Assembly: GCF_023242945.1 (NCBI RefSeq)
Contig: NZ_JALKFT010000005.1
Location: 124,001-188,000, forward strand
Length of the DNA stretch: 64,000 nucleotides
Direction of reading: 5' to 3'
From: Frankia umida
GTDB lineage: Bacteria; Actinomycetota; Actinomycetes; Frankiales; Frankiaceae
The position numbers were made by a program, and so were the translations under genes. Positions 16,293 through 28,600 of the stretch are shown one piece after another. Under the pieces are notes generated by a model, which made no database searches, was not told where the DNA came from, and saw only the letters and a list, made by a program, of their open reading frames with translations. Position 1 is the first letter of the stretch, and each line of letters starts with the position of its first letter.

Positions 16293-18009
16293 GCTGCGTG
16301 AGCTGGCGGCCGAACCCTCGACCAAAAGGGTGTTCCGACGTTTCTGGCCGTACCTGCGGCCGCACCGGGTGATCGTGTCCGGCGCGGTGCTGGCCAGTCT
16401 CGCCAGCACCGCCGCGGTGGTCGCGATCGCACCGGTGATCGGCTGGGGTGTGGACGCGGTCACCGACCGCGACCGGTCCCGGCTGTGGTGGGCGGTCGTC
16501 GTGCTGGTCGCCGTGGTGGTGGCCCGGATGCTGCTGCTGCGGCAGTCCGAGGTGCTGCTCTCGCGGGCCGGCGAGCGGACCATCCGGGGGCTGCGGGATC
16601 TGGTCGTCGAACGGCTCGCCGCCGCGCCGCTGCGCTTCCTCGAGGCCCATCGCACCGGTGACCTGCTGCGCCGCTCCACCGGTGAGATCGCCGACCTGAC
16701 GCTGTTCCTGCGCGACCAGCTACCGAACCTGATCGGCATCACGCTCACCGTCATCCTGACGATCGGCCTGCTGCTGGTCTACTCGTGGCTGCTGACACTG
16801 CTGCTCGTCGCGCTGTTCCTGCCGCTGGCGGCCGGGGTGCTGCTCTGGTTCAACGCCGGCGCCGCGGGCACGTTCGGCCGACAGGCCGCCTCGGACGCGA
16901 CGATGACGGCGACCTTCACCGAGACCCTCACCGCGCACGAGGCGCTGGTGGCGCCGGGCCGTCCGGACGAATGGGTGCGCCGCTTCCGCGGGGACAACGA
17001 CGAGCTGCGCGCGGCGAACGAGCGGGCCATCGACACGCAGTGCCGTCTGGAGCTGTTCGCCGCGCTCGAGGGCCTGGCCACGGCGGCGCTGCTGCTGCTC
17101 GGGGTCTGGCTGGTGCGGGGGGGTCATCTCGGGGTCGGCACGGTCGTCGTGTTCGTCGTCGCCACCCGCAACCTGTTCGAGAACCTGCTGGCCCTGTCCG
17201 GGCTCGCCGGCCAGGCGCAGCAGGCCCGGGTCGGCCTCGCCCGCCTGGTGGACCTGCTCACCGTCCTGCCACCCGTGGGCGCACCGCCGCCAGCGACCAC
17301 GCTGGACGCCAGCACCACCGCGGACGCCACCGTCGTCGTGGGTGGTGGGCTGCCGGAGCGCGGGGAGCTGGCGGCCGAGGGGCTCACGTTCGCCTACGGG
17401 GACACCGACGTCGTACGGGATGTGTCGGTGGCGTTTCCACCGGGCGACCGGGCGGGGCTGATCGGCGTCACCGGCTCGGGCAAGACCACGTTGGCCAAGC
17501 TGCTCACCGGACTCTACGAACCGGATTCCGGTGTGGTCCGGTTCGGCGGAGTCGACCTGCGTACGGTGCATCCGGCCGAGGTTCGGGCGCGCATTGTGCT
17601 CGTCCCACAGCAGGTGCATCTGATCAGCGGCACGCTGGCCGAGAACCTGGCCCTGACCCCGGGCACGCCGGACCGGGACGCGATGCGTGACGCCGTCGCG
17701 CGACTCGGCCTCACCGACTGGGTCGACGGGCTCGACGGCGGGCTGGACGCGGACCTCGGCGCCCGTGGCGAGCGGTTGTCCGCGGGGGAACGCCAGATCG
17801 TCGGGCTGCTGCGGGCGGCTCTGGTCGACCCGCCGGTGCTGGTGCTCGACGAGGCGACCGCCGACCTCGATCCACAGGCGGCCCAGCGGCTGGAGGACGC
17901 CGTCGAACGGCTACGTCCCGGACGCACGCTGCTTGTCATCGCACACCGTCCGACAACGATCGAACGGCTTCCGCGCACTGTCCGAGTGGAAGCCGGTCGT
18001 CTGAGTTAG
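16285..18009 (+). CDS. ABC transporter, membrane plus ATPase, catalytic-site subunit (IrtA/IrtB-like)
   Basis: Partner half transporter, 574 residues from ATG 16285, overlapping the previous gene by eight bases. Six N-terminal helices (for example VLTIGLLLVYSWLLTLLLVA) precede the ATPase. Walker A is GVTGSGKTT and Walker B is VLVLDEATADLD with the normal Glu. The signature is altered to LSAGERQIVGLLRAA. Together with the Asp in the partner this reproduces the usual heterodimer logic. The catalytic site joins this subunit's Walker motifs to the partner's VSGGQ. The degenerate site joins the partner's Asp to this LSAGE. A separate iron box and promoter region follow. Confidence 0.87.
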   Translation: MAELRELAAEPSTKRVFRRFWPYLRPHRVIVSGAVLASLASTAAVVAIAPVIGWGVDAVTDRDRSRLWWAVVVLVAVVVARMLLLRQSEVLLSRAGERTIRGLRDLVVERLAAAPLRFLEAHRTGDLLRRSTGEIADLTLFLRDQLPNLIGITLTVILTIGLLLVYSWLLTLLLVALFLPLAAGVLLWFNAGAAGTFGRQAASDATMTATFTETLTAHEALVAPGRPDEWVRRFRGDNDELRAANERAIDTQCRLELFAALEGLATAALLLLGVWLVRGGHLGVGTVVVFVVATRNLFENLLALSGLAGQAQQARVGLARLVDLLTVLPPVGAPPPATTLDASTTADATVVVGGGLPERGELAAEGLTFAYGDTDVVRDVSVAFPPGDRAGLIGVTGSGKTTLAKLLTGLYEPDSGVVRFGGVDLRTVHPAEVRARIVLVPQQVHLISGTLAENLALTPGTPDRDAMRDAVARLGLTDWVDGLDGGLDADLGARGERLSAGERQIVGLLRAALVDPPVLVLDEATADLDPQAAQRLEDAVERLRPGRTLLVIAHRPTTIERLPRTVRVEAGRLS

Positions 18010-18075
18010 CACGGCATTCCCTGTGGGTGTCGCGTTGGAATTTTCTTCTCAAAGGGCTGGACTCATGCCCGTAAC

Positions 18076-18094
18076 TTAAGTAAAGCTTACCTGA
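18076..18094 (+). promoter_or_regulatory. IdeR/DmdR iron box before the biosynthetic operon
   Basis: TTAAGTAAAGCTTACCTGA agrees with 14 of 19 consensus positions and keeps both arms. It lies 49 bp before the mbtH-like start, so the 34-kb NRPS operon should be repressed by iron. Confidence 0.85.
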
Positions 18095-18142
18095 ACGATT
18101 GTCTCATCGTTGTGAGCCGAAACCCAAGGAGCCGGGATCCGC

Positions 18143-18463
18143 ATGTCGACGAACCCGTTCGATGACGAGAACGGCAGCTTCTACGTCCTTGTGAACGTCG
18201 AGGAGCAGCACTCGCTGTGGCCGACGTTCGTGCCGGTTCCGGCCGGCTGGCGCATCGTGCACGGTGCGACCGATCGGGCGTCCTGCCTCGACTACGTCGA
18301 GACCCACTGGACGGATCTGCGCCCGGCGAGCCTCATCGCCCGGATGGCGGCGGATCAGGAGGCCGCGGCCGGCGCCGACGTGACCGACGAGCCCGCTGCG
18401 GCCGACGCCGACGCCGACGCGCAGCGGCAGCCTGACGGCGCGGGTTCCGGCGCGACCCGATGA
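18143..18463 (+). CDS. MbtH-like protein
   Basis: MbtH-like proteins bind NRPS adenylation domains and keep them soluble or active. Residues 1–68 carry the whole family pattern: NPFDDENGSFYVLVNVEEQHSLWP, then PAGWRIVHG and CLDYVETHWTDLRPASL, with all three conserved tryptophans. The last 35 residues are an Ala/Asp-rich tail, unusual for a family of about 70 residues. AAGGAG lies 12 bases before ATG 18143. It is the first gene of the operon, and its stop overlaps the next ATG. A second MbtH domain is fused to the YqcI-type protein at 45817. Confidence 0.95.
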   Translation: MSTNPFDDENGSFYVLVNVEEQHSLWPTFVPVPAGWRIVHGATDRASCLDYVETHWTDLRPASLIARMAADQEAAAGADVTDEPAAADADADAQRQPDGAGSGATR

Positions 18464-21400
18464 CCGCGCCCCGGGCCTACCACGAGCGCGCCCTCGCGCT
18501 CGGTCTCGACCCACTCGCCGCCGCGGTGGGTCTGGTGCGTGCCGCCGAGGCGCCCTTCACCGTCTACGAGCGCGAGGGCGAGTGGAGCATCGGCACCGGT
18601 GTCCTGAGCGAGATCATCGTCTACTGGGACGAGATCCGTTACCGCACCGGCAGCACCTGGCGGGGCGAGCCGGTGGGCGACGACCCGCTGCGGGCGCTGG
18701 CCCGAGTGCTGGCCGACCTGCCGTTCGCCGGGTGGCGCGCCTACGGGGTGGTGGGCTTCGAGCTCGGCCCACGGCTGGCGGGACTGCCCGGCCCGGTGTC
18801 GGGTGAGCCGCTGGTGCATCTGGTCGTCCCGGCCCGGGAGGTGCGGCTGACGGCGGCCGGCGCCCTGCTGCGCGCGGTCGACCGCGCGGAACTGGACGAG
18901 CTCGCCCGCCAGCTGGCCGCCGTCGCGGCCGAGGGCGCCACCACCGCGGGGACGACGATGGCCGCGGAGGAGGACGGGTCGGCGTTCGCGGATCTTGAAC
19001 ATGGTGCGGCGCGGTACGAGGCGAACGTCGCGCAGGCCGTCGCCGACATCCAGGCCGGCCGGCTACGTAAGATGATCATGTCCCGGGTGGTTCCGGTGGA
19101 CGGGCCGGTGGATCTGATCGCCACCTATGAGCGGGGCCGGCGCGGTAACACCCCGGCCCGGTCGTTCCTGCTGGACCTCGGTGGTCTGCGGGTCGGTGGG
19201 TTCAGCCCGGAGACGGTCGTCGAGGTCGCGGCGAACGGGCGGGTCTCCACCCAGCCGCTGGCCGGCACCACGGCACGTGACGGTGGGGCCGCCGATGACG
19301 GTGCCGCCGACCGGGCGCGCCGTGCGGCGCTGCTGGCCGACCCGAAGGAGATCTACGAGCACGCCGTGTCGGTGCAGGCCGCGCAGGAGGAGCTGCGTCC
19401 GCTGTGCCGGCCGGGGTCGCTGGTCGTCGACGAGTTCATGTCGGTGCTCGACCGCGGCAGCGTGCAGCACCTGGCCTCCCGGGTCAGCGGCCAGCTCACC
19501 CCCGGGCACGACGCCTGGGACGCGATGGCCGCCGTCTTCCCGTCGATCACCGCCTCGGGTATCCCGAAGGCCGACGCCCTCGCCGCGATCCGGCGCTACG
19601 AGTCGCAGCCGCGCGGGGTGTACAGCGGCGCGGTGCTCAGCGTCGACGCGGACGGTTCGCTCGACGCCGCGCTCGTGCTGCGTTCGGCCTACCAGCAGGA
19701 CGGACGGACCTGGCTGCGGGCCGGCGCCGGCATCGTCGACGCGTCCCGGCCAGAGCGTGAGCTCGAGGAGACCCGCGAGAAGCTGCGCAGCGTCAGCCGT
19801 TTCCTGGTGGCCGCACCCAACCCCAGCCCCAGCCCCGACCGTGAGGACCTGCGTCGCCTCATCGCCGACCTGATCGACGAGGAGCCGGCCAACGTCGGCG
19901 ACGAGGACAACCTGTTCGAGCTGGGCCTGGAGTCCATCGCGCTGATCCAGGCGGTCGGTGCCTGGCGCCGCGACGGCCTGGCGGTCACTTTCGGTGAGCT
20001 GGCCGAGAATCCCACCCTCGACGGCTGGTCCAAGATCCTGGGTAACCGGGCCGCGGCGGCCCGGTCGAAGGCCACCCGTGGCGGCACCGCTCCCGCCGAC
20101 CCCGACGCACCCGTGGCTTCCGCCGTGTCCGCGGCCAGCGCCACGTCCGCCGGTACGTCGGACGAGGACGGCGCCGGCGCCGGCGCCGGTGGCGAGGGTG
20201 ACAGCGCGGTCGACGGCGAGTTCCCGCTGGCGCTCATGCAGCACGCCTACTGGGTCGGCCGGGACCGCGGCCAGCCCCTCGGCGGTGTCGCGGCCCACCT
20301 CTACACCGAGTTCGACGGCCGTGACGTCGACCCCGACCGTCTCGCCGCGGCGATCCGCCGGTTGGTGACGCGGCACGAGGCGCTGCGGACGAGGATCACC
20401 GACAACGGTGCCCAGCGGGTCGCGTCGGAGTCGGGCTGGCGTGGGCTCACCATCCACGACCTGCGCGCCCTCGACCAGGCCAGCGCGCGGGCCCGGCTTG
20501 ACACGGTGCGTGACGCACTGTCGCACCAGATGCTCGACATCGAGCACGGCGAGGTGTTCTCCACCGCGCTGAGCCTGCTGCCCGACGGGGCCACCCGACT
20601 GCACCTCGACGTGGACATGGTCGCCGCCGACGCGGTGAGCTACCGCGTCCTGCTCGCCGACCTGGCCCAGCTCTACGCCCACCCCGAGGACACCACCTCC
20701 GGTGGGGCGGTGGCGCCGGCACCGGGCTACACCTACCGCGAGTACCGCGAGCAGCGGGCGACGGCCCGCCGGCTGGCGGCCGAGCAGGCCCGCCAGGCCT
20801 GGCAGGACCGGCTGCCGAGCCTGCCAGGGGCGCCGGAACTGCCGCTGGCCTCGAGCGCGGTCGCGTCCGGCGACGACATTCCGACCCGGGTGACCCGCCG
20901 GCACGTCTGGCTGGCGCGGGCGGCCCGCGAGGAGCTCGGCCGATCGGCGCACCGGCGCGGAGTCACCCCGGCGGTGGCGGTGGCGACCGTGTTCGCCGAG
21001 GTCATCGGCGGTTGGAGCGCCCAGAGCCGGTTCGTGCTCAACGTGCCGCTGTTCGACCGTGAGCAGGTGCATCCGGACATCGACCGGGTGGTCGGCGACT
21101 TCACCAGCTCGGTGCTGCTCGAGGTCGACCTGACCGCCCGGGTGCCGTTCGTCGAGCGGGCGCGGCGCATCCAGTCCCGGCTGCACGCCGACGCCGCCCA
21201 CGCCGCCTACTCCGGGGTGGAGGTGCTACGCGACGCCGGCCGGGCCCGCGGCGAGCGGCTGCTCGCCCCGATCGTGTTCACCAGCGCCCTCGGCCTCGGT
21301 GAACTGTTCGACCCGGCGGTGCGCACAGCGTTCGGGCGTCCCGAGTGGATCATCTCGCAGGGTCCGCAGGTTCTGTTGGACGCGCAGGTCACCGAGGTGG

Positions 21401-23651
21401 ACGGCGGCCTGCTGATCAACTGGGATGTCCGCGAGGACGCGTTCGCCCCCGGTGTCGTCGACGCCATGTTCGCCGCCTTCGAACGGCTGGTACGCGAGCT
21501 CGCCTGGGATCTGCCGGTCGACGTGCTGCTCGACGACACGACGCGGGCGGTGCGCGCCCGGGTCGGTGCCGTCGCCGGGCCACGTTCGACCCGGCTGCTG
21601 CACGAGGGCTTCTTCGCCCACGCCGCCCGGACACCTGACGCCCCCGCCCTGCTGGGCTCGCCGGCTGCCACCACCACCACCACCACGGCGGACGGGCCGG
21701 TCGCGGCGGGCGAGGCGCTGACGTACGGGCAGCTCGCCGCGCGGGCCCGGGCGGTGGCCGGGGGACTGGTCGCCCGGGGTGTCCGTCCGGGTGACCTGGT
21801 GGGCGTCAGCCTGCCCAAGGGGTCCGCGCAGGTCGTCGCCGTGCTTGGCGTGCTCGCGGCGGGTGGGACCTACGTGCCCATCGGCGTGGAGCAGCCGTCG
21901 GCGCGGATCGCCCGGATCGTGGCCACCGCCGGACTCACCGTGGCGATCACCACCGCCGACCGGGCGGACGGTTCGGTCTGGCCCACCGGCGTGACCAGTG
22001 TGACCCTGACCGATCTGGTCGGGCCGACGGTGGACGCGGCCGGCGGCACCGAGCGGCTTGTGCTCGCCGCGTCGCAGGACCAGACCCGGTTGGACGAGCC
22101 GGCGTACGTGCTGTTCACCTCCGGCTCCACCGGCGAGCCCAAGGGTGTCGAGGTGTCGCACCGGGCGGCCATGAACACCATCGACGACCTGGTCGAACGC
22201 CTCGGCATCGGGGCGGACGACCGGACGCTCGCCGTCTCCGCCCTCGACTTCGACCTGTCGGTGTTCGACCTGTTCGCGCCGCTGGGCGCGGGCGGCGCGG
22301 TCGTCCTCGTCGACGAGGCGGCGCGCCGGGAGGCGACCCGCTGGGTCGAGCTGGTGGCCGCGCACGGCGTCACGATCCTCAACTGCGTGCCGGCCGTCCT
22401 CGACCTGCTCCTGACAACGGCGACCGCGACCGCGGCGACCGCGGCGACCGCGGCGGCTGGTGGCGGGCCGTCGTCCGCGGTCGGCGGTCTGCGGGCGGTG
22501 CTGCTGGGCGGGGACCGGGTCGGCGTCGACCTGCCCGGACGCCTCGCCGCCCTCGCCCCGCACGCCAGGTTCCTCGGGCTCGGCGGGACGACCGAGACGG
22601 CCATCCACTCGACCGTCTGCGAGGTCATCGGGGGTGTGCCGGTGCCCGAGCAGTGGAGCTCGGTGCCCTACGGCACGCCGCTGCGCAACGTGCGGCTGCG
22701 CGTGGTCGACCCGCTCGGCCGGGACTGCCCCGACCAGGTCACCGGCGAACTGTGGATCGGCGGGGACGGCGTCGCCGCCGGCTACCGCGGCGATCCCGAA
22801 CGCACCGCCGACCGTTTCCTCACCCACGACGGTTCCCGCTGGTACCGCACCGGCGACCTGGCCCGCTACCTGCCCGACGGCACGGTGGAGTTCCTTGGCC
22901 GCCGCGACCACCAGGTGAAGATCCGCGGGTTCCGGGTGGAGCTCGGCGAGGTCGAAAGCGCCCTGGCCGCCGTTCCAGGCGTGCACGCCGCCGTCGCCGC
23001 CATCACCGGCGGGACCAGCGGGACCAGCGGGTCCGCTGCCCCGGGCGCCCGGTCGACGGCCTCCCTGGGCGCGGCGGTCGTCCTCGACCCGCGCTTCTCG
23101 GATACACCGGATGCGGCGGGCGGGGCGCAGGACGAGCCGGTCGAGGTCTGGCTGCGGGGGCAGGTGGGTGGGCTGCTGCCGCCGCACATGGTGCCGGACC
23201 GGATCGTGGTCGTCCCGGCGCTGCCACTGAGCGCCAACGGCAAGATCGACCGTACGGCCGCCGCCGCACTGCTCGGGTCAGCGGCCGACGGGGCGCGCCC
23301 GGTGACCGCGCCGAGCAGCGACCTGGAGCGCGTGATCCTGCTGGTCTGGCAGGACCTGCTCGGCGACACCTGCGGTGTCACCGACGAGTTCTTCACCGTC
23401 GGCGGGGACTCGGTGCTGGCCACCTCGGTCGTCACCCGGCTGCGCGACGAACTCGACACCTCCGAGGTGTCGGTGCGGATGCTGTTCGGCACGCCGACGG
23501 TGGCCGGGCTCGCGGCCGCGATGCGCACGGCCGAACGAACCCCGGGACGACTCGACCGGGTCGCGTCCATCGCCTGGGAGATCGCCAGCCTGTCCGACGA
23601 CGAGATCGAGCTGCGCCTCGGGGACGAGGCCGACCCGGTGGGAGACGCGGC

Positions 23652-23655
<4 letters not shown>
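18460..23655 (+). CDS. Salicylate synthase–ArCP–Cy–A–PCP fusion NRPS
   Basis: A 1,731-residue fusion. Residues 1–460 are a chorismate-utilising salicylate synthase of the MbtI/Irp9 type (KMIMSRVVPVDG, SITASGIPKADALAAI, YSGAVLSVDADGSLDAALVL). An aryl carrier follows (GLESI, Ser492). Next is a heterocyclisation domain with DMVAADAVS (D719, D724, S727), replacing the HHxxxDG of condensation domains. The adenylation domain (about 1045–1600, NGK lysine present) reads DLFNLGLIHK. That is nearest to Cys codes (7 of 10 with DLYNLSLIWK), though Ser/Thr is possible. A PCP with GGDSV (Ser1651) ends it. Role: make salicylate, hold it, and condense it with Cys/Ser into a 2-hydroxyphenyl azoline. Synthases of this type are normally separate proteins. 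ATGA overlaps join both neighbours. Confidence 0.93.
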
Positions 23656-25322
<1,667 letters not shown>

Positions 25323-25362
25323 CCGCCCAGCCCCATCACCGTCCGTTCTCCCACCGGCTCCC

Positions 25363-25431
25363 CCCAGCCCCTTCAGCCAACTTCAGCCCCTTCAGCCCCT
25401 TCAGCCCCGCCCACCCCCTCAGCTCCTTTCA
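25363..25431. repeat. Short C-rich 9-bp repeats upstream of the giant NRPS
   Basis: TTCAGCCCC is repeated three times in tandem at 25382–25408, with degenerate copies on both sides. It lies in the 283-bp gap between the ligase and the giant NRPS gene. The RNA would be C-rich and poorly structured; no function is evident. Confidence 0.6.
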
Positions 25432-25605
25432 TCCCCCGACCTCGATCTCGACCCGCTTCCCCGCCTCGGGTCGAACCCCGTCACCCGGCCGGCCGCCGCC
25501 TCCGGGCTGACTGTCATGCCCGGCCGGCCTCCGCGCCCGGGCCAGCAGCCATGCCCGCGGATCGCGACCGGCGGCCCGCCAGCCCGTCTCGGAAGGACAT
25601 GTCCC

Positions 25606-28600
25606 GTGGCCAGTCCCGACTCCGCGCAGCGTAAGCGCGAGCTGCTCCGTCGTCGCCTCGCGGCCGCGGAGTTGGCGCGCGAGCCGGAGTCCGGCCCGGC
25701 CGGCGGCCCGGCGCGGGTGCCCGGCGAGGGTCATCCGGTGAGCGCGGGGCAGCGCCGGATGTGGTTCCTCTCGCGGCTGCGCCCCGACAGCCTGGCCTAC
25801 ACGATCTCGACGGCCTTCGACCTGACCGGCCCCCTGGACGTCGACGCCCTGCACGCCGCGCTGCGCACCGTCGCCCGCCGGCACGAGATTCTGCGCACCA
25901 CCTACCGGGTGAGCGCCGACGGCGAACTCGAACAGGTCGTCCGCGACGACGTCGAACCGGCCTGGAGCAGCGTCGACGTCGGCGCCGAACCCGAGCCGCG
26001 CCGCGCCGCCGTCGCCCGGCAGGCCGCGCTGCGGGCGACCCGCCGTCCGTTCGACCTGGCGGTCGAGTCGCCGCTGCGGGTCACCGTCATCCGCCACGAC
26101 GACGACCGGCACACCCTCGCCCTGGCCGCGCACCACATCGCCTGGGACGACGCCTGCTGGGACATCTTCTTCACCGACCTGCTTGCCGCCTACGACACCG
26201 GGACCGGCGCGGTGGCCGCCGCCGGCGGCCAGTACCTCGACGTCGCCTGGTCCGACCACGGCCCGGACGAGGCGGGACTCGCCTACTGGCGAACCGTCCT
26301 GTCCCCGCTGGCCGAGCCGCTCACCCTGCCCACCCCCACCCCGGACGACCTGGCCGCCCGCGACCGTCAGGTCGGCGACGGCGGCGGACCCGACGGTGGG
26401 CGTCAGGTCGTCCATCCGGCGTCGGGGGAGTTGGGTGGGCGGGTCCGGGCCTTCGCCGCCCGGCAGGGTGCCACCCCGTTCATGGTGGTCTTCGCCGCCT
26501 ACGCGGCGCTGCTGCACCGGGTGACCGGCTCCCGCGACGTCACCGTCGGCACGCCGGTGGTCAACCGGGACGGCGCCGAGACCGCCGGTGTCCTGGGTTA
26601 CTTCGGTAACAGCCTGGCGCTGCGGCTGTCCGTCGAGCCGGCCGACACGTTCACCGAGCTGCTGCTGCGCGCCCGCGAGGTCTGCCGGGGCGCTTTCGCC
26701 CATGCCGACGTCGACCTCGCCGATGTCGCCCGCGCCGTCAACCCGGACCGGGCCGACGGGGTGTCCAGCCTGTTCAACACGATGATCGCGGTGCGCCGGC
26801 CGGCCGCGGCGGCGCTGCGCGGCCGCGACCTGCGCGGCGTGCGGCGCCCCCTGCACAACGGCACCGCCCAGTTCCCGCTGCTGCTCGTCGCCGAGTTCAC
26901 CGAAACCGACAGCACCGGGACCGACAGCACCGGGACCGGCGGTGGCGCCTCCGGTGCGTTCGAGCTGGAGACGACCTACCAGGACGCCGTGGTGTCCGCG
27001 ACGTTCGCCGAGGCGGTCGGTCCCCGGCTGGCGCGGTTGCTGGCCGCCGCGCTCGCCGACCCCGACGCCCCGATCGCCACCCTCGACCTGCTCGCCTCCG
27101 CCGAGCGCGCCCACCTCCTGGCCGCCGGCAACGCCCCCACCAGCACCGCCGCCCCCACCAGCACCGCCGCCCCCACCGGCGACGTTCCCGTGGGCATCAC
27201 GCACGACGCCGCGGCCAGCGCGGTGCCGTGGACGACGCGGTTCGCCGAGCAGGCCGCCCGAGCGCCGCGGCGGACGGCACTGGTCACCGCGGCGGGCAGC
27301 CTCACCTACGGGGAGCTGGCCGGACGAGCCGACACCCTGGCCCACGCCCTGGTCGGTCGGGGGGTGCGGCCCGGGACGGTTGTCGCGGTGGCGCTACCCC
27401 GCACCGCCGACCTGGTGGTGGCGGTGGCCGGCATCGGCCGGGCGGGCGGCGCGTACCTGCCCGTCGACGTCGACTACCCGGCCGAGCGGATCGCCTTCAT
27501 GCTCGCCGACGCGGCCCCGACCGTGCTGGTCACGACACGTGATCTCGCGCCCGGGCTGCCCCACCCGTCCGACACCGTCGTGCTGCTGGTCGACGACCCC
27601 ACGGCCGACCATCTGGCGGCCGACGGGACCGTGCCCGCGGACCCCGCCGCCACCGTCCCCGGGACGGAGCCGGCGCCGACGTGGCCGCCGGTGGTGCATC
27701 CGGACAGTCCCGTCTACGTCATCTACACGTCCGGGTCGACGGGACGACCCAAGGGTGTGGTCGTCAGCCACCGGTCGCTGGCGGTGTTCCTCGCGTCGTT
27801 CGTCGCGGCGGTACGCATCGGCCCGGACGACCGGCTGCTCGGCGCGACGACACTCGGCTTCGACCCGAGCACGGTCGAACTCCTCGCGCCGCTGACCGTG
27901 GGGGCCTCCTGCCATCTCGTCGAGGCCGGTGAGGGCCGGGACCCGGCGCGGCTCGCGGCGCTGATCACGGCCGGCGAGGTCACGATCGCGCAGGCCACCC
28001 CGTCGCGGTGGCGGTCGGTGCTGGACGCGGCGCCGCCCGGACCGCTGCCGGTGCGGGTCCTTTCCGGCGGTGAGCCGTTGCCGTCCGACCTGGCCGTTGA
28101 GCTGACCGCCCGGGCCCGCGAAGTGATCAACGTCTATGGGCCGACCGAGGTGACCGTCTGGGCCACCACCGGTGTCGTCCCCGCCGGCGACACGACCCCG
28201 GGCCGTCCGACGGTCGGACGACCCCTGCCGCACGTCCACGCCTATGTGCTCGATGGTGCGCTGACACCCGTCGTGCCCGGCGCGACCGGCGAGCTCTACC
28301 TGGCAGGACCGGCCGTGGCCGACGCGTACCTGGCCCGTCCGGCGCTGTCCGCCACCCGTTTCGTCGCGGACCCGTTCGACCCCACCCGCCGGATGTACCG
28401 CACGGGCGACCTCGCCCGCTGGCGCGCCACCGGTGAGCTCGACGTCGCCGGCCGCACCGATGACCAGGTGAAACTGCGCGGCTTCCGGATCGAACTCGGT
28501 GAGATCGAGACGGTGCTCGCCGCCGACCCGTCGGTGGCCCGCGCCGCCGCCGTCGTCCGCGACGACGGCCCCGCCGGCCGCGTCCTGGTCGCCTACGTCG

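Noticed and set aside
22653..23651. 333-codon upstream extension of the salicyl-AMP ligase frame
   Set aside because: It overlaps the NRPS A-PCP domains in another frame; the ATGA junction at 23652 gives the real start.
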